A stretch of 64,000 nt of DNA from Celeribacter litoreus (GCF_020165855.1 NZ_JAIUFY010000011.1:1-64000); one strand, 5' to 3'; numbered from the stretch's first letter, positions 54,517 to 64,000 are shown. Translations and numbers: made by a program. Notes: generated by a model from the sequence alone, not told the origin.

Positions 54517-55683
54517 ATGAAGATCGCGGTTGCCGGTATTGGATATGTGGGGCTGTCGAATGCAGTCCTGTTGGCGCAACATAACGAGGTCGTTGCTGTT
54601 GACGTATCCGAGGACCGCGTCGCGATGCTCAATGACCGCGATTGTCCAATCGTGGATGCAGAGCTTGAGGATTTTCTGGCGCACAAAAGCCTGAACCTAA
54701 CGGCCACCACCGATGGTGATCTGGCCTACAAGGATGCAGATTTTGTCATTGTGGCGACGCCCACCAATTACGACGAGAGAAGCAATTATTTCGATACGTC
54801 GAGCGTCGAGAGCGTGATCTCTCAGGTGATCGCGATCAACCCGACTGCGACGATTGTTGTCAAATCAACGATCCCTGTGGGCTTTGTTGAGAAACTTCGC
54901 GCTGATCTCGAGACAGACCAAGTGATCTTTAGCCCCGAATTCTTGCGGGAGGGGCGGGCGCTCTACGACAATCTCTATCCGTCGCGGATCATCGTGGGCG
55001 AGCGTTCGGAGCGCGCGCAGACCTTCGCCAATCTTCTTTTGGAAGGGGCGATCAAGAAGGATGTCGATATTCTCTACACCAACCCAAGCGAGGCAGAGGC
55101 GATCAAACTGTTTGCCAACACGTATCTTGCGATGCGTGTCGCCTTTTTTAACGAGTTGGACAGCTACGCGATGGCGGGGGGTATGGACACGCGACAGATC
55201 ATTGAAGGCATCGGGTTGGACCCGCGGATTGGCTCCCATTACAACAACCCGTCCTTCGGATACGGCGGGTATTGCTTGCCGAAAGACACCAAGCAACTTC
55301 TCGCGAACTACCATCACGTCCCGCAGAACCTCATCCGCGCGATTGTTGACGCGAACCACACGCGCAAAGATTTCCTCGCAGACCAGATCCTGATGAAGGG
55401 GCCGCATGTCGTCGGCGTCTATCGTCTCGTGATGAAAGCGGGCTCTGACAATTTCCGCCAGTCGTCCATTCAGGGCATTATGAAGCGCCTCAAGGCGAAA
55501 GGCGTTGAGGTGATCGTATATGAGCCTGTTCTCGAGGAAGACGAGTTTTTCCGTTCGCGCGTCATCCGTGATCTCGATGCGTTCAAGCAAGAGGCTGACC
55601 TCATCATTGCCAACCGCTTGACCGACGATATTCGAGACGTCGCAGACAAAGTGTTCACCCGCGATTTGTTCGGCGCGGATTGA
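54517..55683 (+). CDS. ugd: UDP-glucose 6-dehydrogenase
   Basis: A 388-residue nucleotide-sugar dehydrogenase, the same length as E. coli Ugd. The N-terminal cofactor motif is [18 protein letters not shown], the middle helix has [20 protein letters not shown], and the catalytic Cys lies in [15 protein letters not shown]. It oxidises UDP-glucose to UDP-glucuronate, the substrate of the epimerase coded next, for surface polysaccharide. The epimerase start is 11 bases after its stop. Confidence 0.93.
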   Translation: MKIAVAGIGYVGLSNAVLLAQHNEVVAVDVSEDRVAMLNDRDCPIVDAELEDFLAHKSLNLTATTDGDLAYKDADFVIVATPTNYDERSNYFDTSSVESVISQVIAINPTATIVVKSTIPVGFVEKLRADLETDQVIFSPEFLREGRALYDNLYPSRIIVGERSERAQTFANLLLEGAIKKDVDILYTNPSEAEAIKLFANTYLAMRVAFFNELDSYAMAGGMDTRQIIEGIGLDPRIGSHYNNPSFGYGGYCLPKDTKQLLANYHHVPQNLIRAIVDANHTRKDFLADQILMKGPHVVGVYRLVMKAGSDNFRQSSIQGIMKRLKAKGVEVIVYEPVLEEDEFFRSRVIRDLDAFKQEADLIIANRLTDDIRDVADKVFTRDLFGAD

Positions 55684-55694
55684 GGGGCGTTCAC

Positions 55695-56705
55695 ATGCAA
55701 ACCGCCCTCGTGACCGGTGCGGCCGGATTTATTGGATCGTTCGTGTGTAAAACGCTCTTGGAAGAGGGGTGGCGGGTGATCGGTCTCGACTGCATGTCGG
55801 ACTACTACGATGTCGCTCTGAAAGAGCGTCGCGAAGAGTCGCTCAGCGCCTATGACACCTACCGCTCCGTGCATGACAAGGTCGAAACGCCCGGTCTGTT
55901 GATGTCGCTTTTCGAAGAGGAAAGGCCCGACGTCGTGATCCACCTCGCCGCTCAGGCGGGCGTCCGGTATTCCATCGAGAACCCGCGGTCGTATCTTGAA
56001 AGCAACATCATCGGCACGTTCGAATTGCTGGAGGCCGCGCGCGCATATCCGCCGAAACACATGCTCCTCGCCTCCACGTCTTCGGCCTATGGCGCGAATG
56101 AGGAGATGCCGTATCGCGAGATCGACAAAGCCGATCATCAAATGTCGTTCTATGCGGCGACGAAGAAATCGACGGAAAGCATGGCGCACAGCTATGCCCA
56201 CCTGTTCGATCTGCCGATTACGATGTTTCGGTTTTTCACGGTCTATGGTCCGTGGGGGCGTCCCGATATGGCGCTGTTTAAGTTCACCAAAGCGATCCTC
56301 GAAGACCGGCCCATTGACGTCTACAACTACGGCGACATGAAGCGGGACTTTACCTATGTCGAAGACCTCGTTCATGCGATCCGCTTGTTGATTGATGCTG
56401 TGCCTGTGCGTCCGGCAGATGGCGTCGTTGGCGAAGGCGACAGTCTCTCTCCCGTTGCGCCATTCCGCGTGGTGAATATCGGGAACAATGATGCGGTCCA
56501 GTTGGTTGATTTTATCGCCGCGATTGAGGCCGCGACGGGCCGCAAGGCGGAGCGTAATCTCATGCCGATGCAGTCGGGTGATGTGCCCGCGACTTGGGCG
56601 GATGCGAGCCTTTTGAAGAAGCTGACGGGCTACGCACCGAAGACGGCTGTTCCGGAGGGCGTCGCAAGCTTTGTGCGGTGGTATCGCCAGTATTATCAGG
56701 TATGA
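55695..56705 (+). CDS. lspL: UDP-glucuronate 4-epimerase
   Basis: A 336-residue extended SDR. The NAD motif is VTGAAGFIGSFVCKTLLEEG, the catalytic triad sits in ASTSSAYG and YAATKKSTE, and the family pieces DCMSDYYDVALKERR and FRFFTVYGPWGRPDMA match UDP-glucuronate 4-epimerases. It should make UDP-galacturonate for capsule or lipopolysaccharide. ATG 55695 has GAGGGG upstream; a TTG at 55680 is a weaker choice. Confidence 0.9.
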   Translation: MQTALVTGAAGFIGSFVCKTLLEEGWRVIGLDCMSDYYDVALKERREESLSAYDTYRSVHDKVETPGLLMSLFEEERPDVVIHLAAQAGVRYSIENPRSYLESNIIGTFELLEAARAYPPKHMLLASTSSAYGANEEMPYREIDKADHQMSFYAATKKSTESMAHSYAHLFDLPITMFRFFTVYGPWGRPDMALFKFTKAILEDRPIDVYNYGDMKRDFTYVEDLVHAIRLLIDAVPVRPADGVVGEGDSLSPVAPFRVVNIGNNDAVQLVDFIAAIEAATGRKAERNLMPMQSGDVPATWADASLLKKLTGYAPKTAVPEGVASFVRWYRQYYQV

Positions 56706-56763
56706 ACTGAGTGCCTGATAGGGTATTTCTATCTGAAAGTGATCTTTCGATAGGAAACTCGCA

Positions 56764-57651
56764 ATGCTCGACAAGTTGGAAATGTTTATCGCCTTGGCGA
56801 AAGAGGAGCATTTCGGACGCGCCGCAATCTCGCTCGGGATTACGCAGCCGACGCTTTCGACGGGGATCAAACTTCTTGAGGAGCAGCTCGGTGTGCAACT
56901 CGTCTTTCGCGGCTCGCGCTATGGCGGGCTGACGCCCGAGGGGCAGAACGCTCTGGTCTGGGCGCGGAAGATTGTGTCGGACAGTCGCCAGCTTAAGGAA
57001 GAGATGCGCGCGACCCGTCATGGTCTCTCCGGGCAAATCCGGTTGGCCGTAGTGCCGACGGCGCTCACATGGGCAGCGCAATTGACGTCCCAGTTTACGA
57101 AGGCACATCCGAAATTGAGGGTGTCGATCCTGTCGCGGTCGTCAGCGCAAATTCTCTCAATGTTGGACCATCTCGATGCGGATGCGGGAATTACATACCT
57201 CGACAACGAACCGTTAGGACGGGTTGTCACGCGCCCCCTCTACCGCGAGCGCTACATGGTCGTCACACCCAAAGACAACCCGCTGGCCGCGCGCGACATG
57301 TTGGAGTGGGCTGACCTCTCGGGGCAGAGGTTGTGTCTCTTTACGGACGACATGCAGAACAGGCGCATTCTGGATCGGCACTTGAGTGACGCGGGTGTCT
57401 CCCCCGAGGCGACCGTCGAGTCGAATTCGATTGTTGTTCTGGTTGCGCATGTCGAGGCGGGGGACTGGATTACCGTCTTGCCGGAGGGCATCGCGCGTTA
57501 CCTGTCGCGGGGCACGGACCTCGCGCTCGTGCCGATTGATCCCGCTGGTGACGGGCATCGTGTTGGACTCGTGGCACCTTTCCGCGATCCCCATACGCCC
57601 GTGCTGGATGCGCTTCTGGGTGCTGCGGAAAAGCTCTCCGAAATTGATTGA
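56764..57651 (+). CDS. LysR-family regulator upstream of the formate dehydrogenase operon
   Basis: A 295-residue LysR-type regulator. The helix-turn-helix is at about 3-62 (FIALAKEEHFGRAAISLGIT, LSTGIKLLEEQLGVQLVFRG), and the effector domain begins near 92 (GQIRLAVVPTALTWAAQLTS). LysR genes commonly sit before fds operons (FdsR-type), so formate control is a sensible inference. It is transcribed in the same direction as fdsG, 122 bases ahead, rather than divergently. Confidence 0.9.
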   Translation: MLDKLEMFIALAKEEHFGRAAISLGITQPTLSTGIKLLEEQLGVQLVFRGSRYGGLTPEGQNALVWARKIVSDSRQLKEEMRATRHGLSGQIRLAVVPTALTWAAQLTSQFTKAHPKLRVSILSRSSAQILSMLDHLDADAGITYLDNEPLGRVVTRPLYRERYMVVTPKDNPLAARDMLEWADLSGQRLCLFTDDMQNRRILDRHLSDAGVSPEATVESNSIVVLVAHVEAGDWITVLPEGIARYLSRGTDLALVPIDPAGDGHRVGLVAPFRDPHTPVLDALLGAAEKLSEID

Positions 57652-57773
57652 AATCTTCAATCGTTTAACGGAATAGCGATATTGATTTCGCGATGAACCG
57701 TGTGCTCTGGTATACTGAAATGTGACTGGCGTGTCGGGCGTCTGAGTCCGTGTCGTCCAAAATGAGGTCAGCC

Positions 57774-58247
57774 ATGATGCCAACCCACTCCGAGAGCGAT
57801 GCCGCAATTGCGGAAATTCTCTCTGCCCACGCACATCTCGAAGGGCCGCTGCTGCCCATGCTTCATGCTCTGCAAGAGGCCTTCGGCTTTGTGCCGGCGG
57901 AGGCGCACGAGCCGCTCTGCAAAGCCGTGAAGATCACGCGCGCGGAGCTCAAGGGCGTTCTGTCTTTCTACCATGATTTCAGAGATCACCCCGCGGGCAA
58001 GCATGTCCTGAAAATTTGCCGTGCAGAGGCCTGTCAGTCCGTTGGAGGCACGGCCTTCGCAGAGGATCTCCTCGCAAAGCTCGGCCTAGAGTGGCATGGA
58101 ACCTCCCCCGATGGAAAGCTGACGGTTGAGCCGGTCTACTGCCTCGGGATGTGTGCCTGTGCGCCGGCTGTGATGCTTGATGAAAAACTGATCGGACGGG
58201 CTGACACGGCGCGGGTCGAGAAAGCAATCGCAAAGGTGTCGGCATGA
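57774..58247 (+). CDS. fdsG: NAD-dependent formate dehydrogenase gamma subunit
   Basis: A 157-residue NuoE-like thioredoxin-fold subunit with one 2Fe-2S cluster. The four Cys are in CRAEACQSVG and CLGMCACAP, the family pattern. It is the first structural gene of the formate dehydrogenase operon. GAGG lies before ATG 57774; ATG 57777 is an equal alternative. The stop overlaps fdsB in ATGA. Confidence 0.93.
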   Translation: MMPTHSESDAAIAEILSAHAHLEGPLLPMLHALQEAFGFVPAEAHEPLCKAVKITRAELKGVLSFYHDFRDHPAGKHVLKICRAEACQSVGGTAFAEDLLAKLGLEWHGTSPDGKLTVEPVYCLGMCACAPAVMLDEKLIGRADTARVEKAIAKVSA

Positions 58248-59761
58248 AGATTTACGTTCCACTGGACAGCGCCGCCAAAGCTCTGGGCGCGGACGAAGTT
58301 GCGGATGCAATTACACAAGAGATCGCAGCGCGCGGGATCGACGCCGAAATCGTGCGGAATGGCACGCGTGGGATGATCTGGCTGGAGCCGCTCGTCGAGA
58401 TTGAGCAGGACGGCGAGCGTCTCGCCTATGGTCCGATTTCCGAGGGTGATGTGGCTGCGCTTCTGGACGGAAAGATTGAGACTCTTGGCAAGGTCGAGGA
58501 CATCCCGTTCTTCGCCCGTCAGACGCGCCTAACTTTCGCCCGCTGCGGCATCACCGATCCGCTCTCTCTTTCGGATTACGAGGCTCACGACGGTCTCAAA
58601 GGTCTCCGCCGTGCGATCGGCATGAGCCAGGATGCGATCATTGATGAAGTGAAAACGTCTGGCCTACGCGGTCGTGGTGGTGCGGGTTTCCCGACAGGTA
58701 TCAAATGGGACACGGTGCGCCTCGCCCATGCACCCCAGAAATACATTGTCTGCAACGCCGACGAGGGTGACAGCGGCACGTTTGCCGACCGTATGATCAT
58801 GGAAGGCGACCCCTTCACCCTGATCGAAGGTATGGCAATCGCGGGTCTCGGATGTGGTGCGACGAAGGGCTATATCTACACGCGCTCCGAATATCCGGAT
58901 GCCGTCGCGATCATGCGCCGTGCGATTGAGATCGCGCGAGACGCAGGCATTCTCGGCGACGATGTGCTCGGCTCCGGTCGCGCGTTCGATATGGAGGTCC
59001 GTGTCGGCGCGGGCGCGTATGTTTGCGGAGAGGAAACCTCTCTCCTGAACTCACTCGAAGGCAAACGCGGCACCGTTCGCGCAAAGCCGCCGCTTCCGGC
59101 GCTCGAAGGTTTCCTCGGTCGTCCGACCGTTGTGAACAACGTGATCTCTCTCGCCACCGTGCCGGTGATCTTTGCCGAAGGCGCGGAGCATTACGCGAAC
59201 TTCGGGCTTGGTCGCTCCAAAGGCACCATGCCGATCCAGATCGCGGGCAATGTGAAATTCGGCGGGCTGTTTGAAACGGCCTTCGGGATGCCGCTCGGAG
59301 AACTGGTGAATGATGTCGCCGGTGGCACCGCGAGCGGTCGTCCGGTGAAGGCGGTTCAGGTTGGTGGTCCTCTCGGCGCCTATTTGCATCCTGACCAGTT
59401 CGAGACGCCGTTTGGCTATGAAGAGTTCGACGGGCAGAAGGCCCTCATCGGCCACGCGGGTATCGTCGTGTTTGACGACAGCGCCGATATGCTCGCGATG
59501 GCACGGTTCGCGATGGAGTTCTGCGCAGTGGAAAGCTGTGGCAAATGCACCCCCTGCCGGATCGGTGCCGTGCGCGGTGTCGAAACGCTCGATCGGATCA
59601 AAGAAGGGGACGCCAGCGCGATCCCGCTCTTGGAAGATCTCTGTGAGGTGATGGTGGACGGGTCGCTCTGTGCTCTAGGCGGGTTCACCCCATACCCCGT
59701 ACTCTCGGCGCTTCGCCATTTCCCGGAAGAATTCGCAGCCCAGAAGGAGGCGGCAGAATGA
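58244..59761 (+). CDS. fdsB: NAD-dependent formate dehydrogenase beta subunit
   Basis: A 505-residue NuoF-type diaphorase subunit that passes electrons to NAD. A NuoE-like N-terminal part (about 1-110) is followed by the NADH/FMN motifs GLRGRGGAGFPTGIKWDTV and CNADEGDSGTFADR, and then the 4Fe-4S ligands in ESCGKCTPCRIG plus a distal Cys. The N-terminal thioredoxin-like domain seems to have lost its cluster Cys. It overlaps fdsA by four bases. Confidence 0.95.
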   Translation: MKIYVPLDSAAKALGADEVADAITQEIAARGIDAEIVRNGTRGMIWLEPLVEIEQDGERLAYGPISEGDVAALLDGKIETLGKVEDIPFFARQTRLTFARCGITDPLSLSDYEAHDGLKGLRRAIGMSQDAIIDEVKTSGLRGRGGAGFPTGIKWDTVRLAHAPQKYIVCNADEGDSGTFADRMIMEGDPFTLIEGMAIAGLGCGATKGYIYTRSEYPDAVAIMRRAIEIARDAGILGDDVLGSGRAFDMEVRVGAGAYVCGEETSLLNSLEGKRGTVRAKPPLPALEGFLGRPTVVNNVISLATVPVIFAEGAEHYANFGLGRSKGTMPIQIAGNVKFGGLFETAFGMPLGELVNDVAGGTASGRPVKAVQVGGPLGAYLHPDQFETPFGYEEFDGQKALIGHAGIVVFDDSADMLAMARFAMEFCAVESCGKCTPCRIGAVRGVETLDRIKEGDASAIPLLEDLCEVMVDGSLCALGGFTPYPVLSALRHFPEEFAAQKEAAE

Positions 59762-62682
59762 AAGATTTTATTATCCCTTGGGAAAACGGAACTGGCATTC
59801 AGGACGAAACCGACCGCGGAACCCCCGCGAAATCCGGCAAGCCTGTCACGCTAACCATCGACGGAATGGAAATCACGGTGCCTGCTGGCACGTCCGTGAT
59901 GCGCGCGGCGAGTGAGCTTGGCATTCAGGTCCCGAAACTCTGCGCGACCGATAGCCTAGAGGCCTTCGGTTCCTGCCGTCTCTGCGCCGTCGAGATCGAA
60001 GGACGCCGCGGCACACCAGCGTCCTGTACGACGCCGGTCCATGCGGGCATGAAAGTTCACACCCAGACCGACAAGCTGCGCAAACTGCGCAAGGGCGTGA
60101 TGGAGCTTTATATCTCCGATCACCCGCTCGACTGTCTGACCTGTTCTGCGAATGGCGACTGTGAACTGCAGGATATGGCCGGTGCGGTCGGCCTGCGCGG
60201 AGTGCGGTATGAGGCCCCGAAAGCGGGCGGCCTCGCAAACCATTTCGAGGCGCGCAACACCTCGGGTGAAGTCAATCCTGAGTGGCTCCCGAAAGACGAC
60301 AGCAACCCGTATTTCACCTATGACGCCTCCAAGTGCATCGTCTGTAACCGCTGCGTTCGAGCATGCGAAGAGGTACAGGGCACCTTCGCGCTGACCATCG
60401 AAGGCCGTGGGTTTGACAGCCGCGTGGCCGTCGGCGCCGAGAACTTCCTCGCGTCTGACTGTGTGTCCTGTGGCGCCTGCGTTCAGGCCTGCCCGACCGC
60501 GACGCTTCAGGAAAAATCCGTGATCGAAATGGGCACACCGGATCGCTCTGTCGTGACCACCTGCGCCTATTGCGGTGTTGGCTGTAGCTTTAAGGCCGAG
60601 ATGCAGGGGGATCAGCTCGTCCGTATGGTTCCGTACAAGAACGGCAAAGCGAACCGCGGACATTCCTGTGTGAAGGGGCGTTTTGCCTACGGCTACGCGA
60701 CGCACCAAGATCGCATCCTGAACCCGATGATCCGCGACACGGTCGATCAGCCGTGGCGTGAGGTGTCTTGGGAAGAGGCGCTGAGCTTTGCCGCCAAGAA
60801 ACTCGTCGGGTTGCAGCAGAAATACGGTCAGAAGAGCATCGGCGTGATCACGTCGAGCCGTTGCACCAACGAGGAGACCTACCTCGTTCAGAAACTCACC
60901 CGCGCTGTGTTCGGCAACAACAACACCGACACCTGCGCCCGTGTCTGCCACTCGCCGACCGGCTACGGCCTCGGTCAGACGTTCGGCACCTCCGCAGGTA
61001 CGCAGGACTTTGACTCCGTCGAGCACTCCGATGTGGTGATGGTCATTGGTGCGAACCCAACAGACGGACACCCCGTCTTTGCATCGCGTCTGCGCAAGCG
61101 TCTGCGTGAAGGCGCAAAGCTTATCGTCGTTGACCCACGTCGTATCGACCTGTTGGAAACACCGCACATGGGCGAGGCGCATCACCTCGCGCTGAAGCCG
61201 GGGACGAACGTCGCCGTGGTGTCCGCGATCGGGCATGTGATCGTGACCGAGGGGCTGTTTGACCAGACCTTCATCGCGGAACGGTGTGACCTCGACGCCT
61301 GGGAAGACTTCAAAGCCTTCATCTCCGATCCGCGCCACGCGCCGGAGGAGACCGAGGCGCTCACCGGCGTCCCTGCGCAAACTCTGCGCGAAGCCGCACG
61401 CGCTTTCGCAAATGGCGGGAACGGTGCGATCTACTATGGCCTCGGCGTGACTGAACATTCCCAAGGCTCCACGACCGTGATGGGCATTGCCAACCTCGCC
61501 ATGATGACAGGCAACATTGGTCGCACGGGCGTGGGTGTGAACCCGCTGCGTGGTCAGAACAACGTGCAAGGGTCCTGTGATATGGGCTCTTTCCCGCACG
61601 AGCTACCCGGATATCGCCACGTGAAGATGCCGGAGGTCCGCAAGATCTTTGAAGACACTTGGGGTGTCGAGATTGATCCGGAGCCTGGTCTGCGCATTCC
61701 GAACATGCTCGATGCGGCCGTCGATGGCACGTTCAAGGGCCTCTACTGTCAGGGTGAGGATATCCTGCAATCTGACCCCGACACCAAACACGTCGCAGCG
61801 GGCCTTGCTGCGATGGAATGTGTCATCGTGCACGACCTCTTCCTCAACGAGACAGCGAACTACGCGCATGTCTTCCTGCCGGGGTCGAGCTTCCTCGAGA
61901 AAGAAGGCACGTTCACCAACGCCGAACGCCGCATCAACCGCGTGCGGAAGGTGATGGCGCCGAAGAACGGCTATGAAGATTGGGAAGTGACCCAGTTGCT
62001 TGCGAATGCGGTTCTGAAAGAAACCGGTGGCAAGGCGTGGACCTACACCCATCCGGCGGAAATCATGGCCGAGATTGCAGCGACGACGCCGTCGTTTGCG
62101 GGCGTTGACTATGCGGTGCTTGAGGAAAAAGGCTCCGTCCAGTGGCCGTGCAACGAGGCGCATCCGGATGGCACGCCGCTTATGCATGTCGACGGCTTCG
62201 TGCGCGGCAAGGGGCGGTTCATCGTCACCGAGTATATCGCGACGGCCGAAAAATCCGGTCCGCGGTTCCCGCTCCTTCTGACGACTGGTCGTATCCTAAG
62301 CCAGTACAACGTTGGTGCGCAGACGCGTCGGACCGAGAACTCGGTCTGGCACGATCAGGATGTGTTGGAAATCCACCCGCACGACGCCGAGAACCGTGGT
62401 CTTCGGGATGGGGATTGGGTGCGGCTTGCGTCGCGGTCCGGTGAGACGAGCCTTCGTGCGAAGATCACCGACCGCGTGAGCCCGGGCGTTGTCTACACGA
62501 CGTTCCACCACCCCGACACGCAGGCCAACGTCATCACGACGGATTACTCCGACTGGGCAACGAACTGCCCTGAGTACAAGGTCACGGCTGTGCAGGTCTC
62601 TCCGTCCAACGGCCCGTCCGATTGGCAGGAGCGCTACAACGCGCAGGCGGAACAATCGCGACGGATCGAGGCCGCTGAATGA
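59758..62682 (+). CDS. fdsA: NAD-dependent formate dehydrogenase alpha subunit (Mo/W-bis-MGD)
   Basis: A 974-residue catalytic subunit oxidising formate to CO2 at a molybdenum or tungsten cofactor. The N-terminal 2Fe-2S domain (CATDSLEAFGSC, CRLC), a His-containing cluster site (HPLDCLTCSANGDC), two ferredoxin-type clusters (CIVCNRCVRAC, CVSCGACVQAC) and the molybdopterin domain with CAYCGVGCSF follow in order. The active-site residue is an ordinary Cys at 397 (ARVCHSP, codon TGC), so no selenocysteine is used. It is cytoplasmic and oxygen-tolerant by family. It overlaps fdhD by four bases. Confidence 0.97.
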   Translation: MKDFIIPWENGTGIQDETDRGTPAKSGKPVTLTIDGMEITVPAGTSVMRAASELGIQVPKLCATDSLEAFGSCRLCAVEIEGRRGTPASCTTPVHAGMKVHTQTDKLRKLRKGVMELYISDHPLDCLTCSANGDCELQDMAGAVGLRGVRYEAPKAGGLANHFEARNTSGEVNPEWLPKDDSNPYFTYDASKCIVCNRCVRACEEVQGTFALTIEGRGFDSRVAVGAENFLASDCVSCGACVQACPTATLQEKSVIEMGTPDRSVVTTCAYCGVGCSFKAEMQGDQLVRMVPYKNGKANRGHSCVKGRFAYGYATHQDRILNPMIRDTVDQPWREVSWEEALSFAAKKLVGLQQKYGQKSIGVITSSRCTNEETYLVQKLTRAVFGNNNTDTCARVCHSPTGYGLGQTFGTSAGTQDFDSVEHSDVVMVIGANPTDGHPVFASRLRKRLREGAKLIVVDPRRIDLLETPHMGEAHHLALKPGTNVAVVSAIGHVIVTEGLFDQTFIAERCDLDAWEDFKAFISDPRHAPEETEALTGVPAQTLREAARAFANGGNGAIYYGLGVTEHSQGSTTVMGIANLAMMTGNIGRTGVGVNPLRGQNNVQGSCDMGSFPHELPGYRHVKMPEVRKIFEDTWGVEIDPEPGLRIPNMLDAAVDGTFKGLYCQGEDILQSDPDTKHVAAGLAAMECVIVHDLFLNETANYAHVFLPGSSFLEKEGTFTNAERRINRVRKVMAPKNGYEDWEVTQLLANAVLKETGGKAWTYTHPAEIMAEIAATTPSFAGVDYAVLEEKGSVQWPCNEAHPDGTPLMHVDGFVRGKGRFIVTEYIATAEKSGPRFPLLLTTGRILSQYNVGAQTRRTENSVWHDQDVLEIHPHDAENRGLRDGDWVRLASRSGETSLRAKITDRVSPGVVYTTFHHPDTQANVITTDYSDWATNCPEYKVTAVQVSPSNGPSDWQERYNAQAEQSRRIEAAE

Positions 62683-63413
62683 ACGAACTGGTCGACGCCC
62701 TTCCGGAAGAAGCCCCTGTCGCGCTCGTTTACAACGGGTCGACGGCGGCTGTGATGATGGCGTCGCCGTTCGATTTGTCAGAGTTCCTCGTGGGTTTTGC
62801 GGTGTCTGAAGGCATCGTCGAAAGCGCGGCAGAAGTCACCGAGATTTCGGCGATCCGTCATCCTCACGGCTATGAGGTGCGGGGGCGTATTCCCGAGGAG
62901 CGTTCGAACGAATTGGACGCACGGCGTCGTGCGTCTGTCGGGCCGATGGGCTGTGGGCTCTGTGGAATTGATAGTCTTGAAGAGGCCTCTGCGTTTCCGG
63001 GTGAAGTTGCGCCCATGACCACTGGATTGGAGCACTATGCACGTGCCGCGCTCGACGAATTGAACGCGGGGCAGGAGCGCCGCGAACAGGTTGGTGCGAT
63101 GCATGCGGCGGGGTTCTTCACCGCGCAAGGGCTCGTGGCCCTGCGGGAGGATGTTGGACGCCACAACGCGCTCGACAAACTGATTGGTGCGCTCGGCGAA
63201 GATGATTTGAGAGAGGGCGCGGCGCTTATCACCTCGCGCCTCTCCGTCGATCTCGTGCAGAAATGTGCACGGGCGGGAATTTCTGGATTGTTCGCCCTGT
63301 CCTCGCCGACCCGCGCGGCTGTCGAGCTCGCGGAAGAAACTGGTATGACATTGATGGTGCTACGCCGCGAGGTAATCGTCGCCTATACGAATGAGAAGGA
63401 AGTGACGCTGTGA
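62679..63413 (+). CDS. fdhD: FdhD-family sulfurtransferase for formate dehydrogenase
   Basis: A 244-residue accessory protein that adds the sulfido ligand to the molybdenum cofactor of FdsA. The reactive Cys pair is in GCGLCGID (about 90-97), and REDVGRHNALDKLIG is the best known family motif. Also named FdsC in this operon. It overlaps fdsA and fdsD by four bases each. Confidence 0.94.
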   Translation: MNELVDALPEEAPVALVYNGSTAAVMMASPFDLSEFLVGFAVSEGIVESAAEVTEISAIRHPHGYEVRGRIPEERSNELDARRRASVGPMGCGLCGIDSLEEASAFPGEVAPMTTGLEHYARAALDELNAGQERREQVGAMHAAGFFTAQGLVALREDVGRHNALDKLIGALGEDDLREGAALITSRLSVDLVQKCARAGISGLFALSSPTRAAVELAEETGMTLMVLRREVIVAYTNEKEVTL

Positions 63414-63613
63414 CTGACGAAAAAATGGTGCTCATGGCCAATCAGATTGCGAGCTTTTTTGGGACCCAGCCAGGGGGTGATCAGGCGGCGGGTGTAGCCG
63501 CGCATCTCAAAGATTTCTGGGAGCCGCGGATGATCGCACAGCTCAAGGATTATCTCGCCGGAGGCGGCGCGAATTTGAACCCGCTCGTTGTCGAGGCTGG
63601 CGAGTCTCTCTGA
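63410..63613 (+). CDS. fdsD: Formate dehydrogenase delta subunit
   Basis: A 67-residue protein of the FdsD family (MVLMANQIASFFGTQP, VAAHLKDFWEPRMIAQL). It is needed for full assembly or stability of the complex in relatives. It is the last gene of the operon, followed by a classical terminator 19 bases after its stop. Confidence 0.93.
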   Translation: MTDEKMVLMANQIASFFGTQPGGDQAAGVAAHLKDFWEPRMIAQLKDYLAGGGANLNPLVVEAGESL

Positions 63614-63632
63614 AAGATCAAAACACCAATAA

Positions 63633-63657
63633 AAAACCCCGCTAAATGCGGGGTTTT
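63633..63657 (+). terminator. Terminator of the fds operon
   Basis: AAAACCCCGC at 63633-63642 pairs with 63648-63657 around TAAAT, with the T run at the end of the stem. It can act for both strands and separates fdsD from the converging GcvT-like gene. Confidence 0.9.
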
Positions 63658-63671
63658 GTCGTTTTGGGGTA

Positions 63672-64000
63672 TTAGGAGCGTGGCCGTGTCTTTTGGGGAT
63701 CGTAATGCGGGAACGCTGCGACACGCGCGGAATAGCGTTTCAGGTGACCGTCGAGTTGGCCGACCTCCACATGCGTCCCTTCCTCTGCATGGGCAACGTC
63801 AATGCGAGCGAGCGCGATCCATTGACCCGTGCGCGGGCTGCGCATTGCGGAGCAAATTTCCCCGACCTGCGCCCGTCCGATCCGGATGCAATCGCCATGC
63901 GCCACCGCATTCTGCCCGTCGATTTCGAGGCCGACGAATTTGCGGGAAGGCGTTTCCTTGCGACGGAGCAGAGCGTCACGTCCGACGAAATCGGAGGTCT
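63672..64000 (-). CDS. GcvT-family aminomethyltransferase, C-terminal part (runs off the window)
   Basis: The minus strand is open from the window edge to TAA at 63674-63672, 109 codons. It starts with SDFVGRDALLRRKE and continues GQNAVAHGDCIRIGR, then GEICSAMRSPRTGQWIALAR, HAEEGTHVEV: the C-terminal barrel of GcvT proteins, with the phrase DFVGRDALL just before it. Shorter frames starting later in the gene should be ignored. It could be a glycine cleavage T protein, DMSP demethylase or part of a dimethylglycine or sarcosine dehydrogenase; the N-terminus is needed to tell. Its place by formate dehydrogenase suits folate-linked one-carbon metabolism. Confidence 0.85.
   Translation of the reverse strand, partial: TSDFVGRDALLRRKETPSRKFVGLEIDGQNAVAHGDCIRIGRAQVGEICSAMRSPRTGQWIALARIDVAHAEEGTHVEVGQLDGHLKRYSARVAAFPHYDPQKTRPRS

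Noticed and set aside
60931-60950. Selenocysteine in the formate dehydrogenase active site
   Set aside because: The active-site codon at 60946-60948 is TGC (Cys), and no in-frame TGA occurs in fdsA.
59956-61599. 547-codon minus-strand open frame opposite fdsA
   Set aside because: It is an antisense shadow of a gene with all its metal-cluster motifs.

Overview
The window looks like chromosomal DNA of a marine-type alphaproteobacterium of the Rhodobacterales (Roseobacter group). The grounds are the family mix (Tad pili, TRAP transporters, glutathione-dependent formaldehyde oxidation, soluble NAD-linked formate dehydrogenase, HmuSTUV haem uptake), the GC-rich codon use and the dense overlapping operons. 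No insertion sequence, prophage or CRISPR array was seen. It opens with the 3' part of an initiator tRNA, probably the end of an rRNA operon, and closes inside a GcvT-family gene.

Layout. (1) 237-1889: OpgB-like phosphoglycerol transferase. (2) 2056-15858: a complete Tad/Flp pilus locus (TPR lipoprotein, prepilin peptidase, TadG, Flp pilin, CpaB, secretin, small lipoprotein, two TadE/F pseudopilins, TadZ, L,D-transpeptidase, TadA ATPase, TadB, TadC) ending in an unusual AAA ATPase with a winged-helix-like N-terminus. (3) 15948-32277: a catabolic island that I read as an indole-3-acetic acid (auxin) degradation cluster: iacH-A-B-C-D-E-F-G on the minus strand, a MarR regulator (IacR-like), an iacI-like gene, two TRAP uptake systems, a class II aldolase and a ketopantoate-reductase-like gene. 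(4) 32851-42428: xylitol dehydrogenase, xylulokinase, a GntR regulator, a DUF1028 protein and a peptide/polyol-type ABC transporter whose second permease is fused to its first ATPase. (5) 42425-45601: a GlxA-type AraC regulator divergent from formaldehyde oxidation genes. (6) 45766-54347: ExbB/ExbD/TonB, haem receptor and HmuSTUV. (7) 54517-56705: UDP-glucuronate / UDP-galacturonate precursor synthesis. (8) 56764-63613: a LysR regulator and the fdsGBA-fdhD-fdsD formate dehydrogenase operon.

How they connect. Sections 5 and 8 would carry formaldehyde to formate and then CO2, with NADH made at both ends; a GcvT-family gene at the right edge may feed C1 units into this. Section 3 would import an aromatic acid through TRAP systems and open the indole ring with a flavin monooxygenase plus a Rieske dioxygenase.

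The most interesting signal is not a gene. Five near-identical 14-bp palindromes (consensus C-R-GTAA-NN-TT-M-N-Y-G) sit only in three promoter regions of the catabolic island: two before iacI and the divergent aldolase, one before the first TRAP operon, two before iacH. The two paired sets have exactly the same 89-bp spacing. They look like the operators of one auxin regulon.
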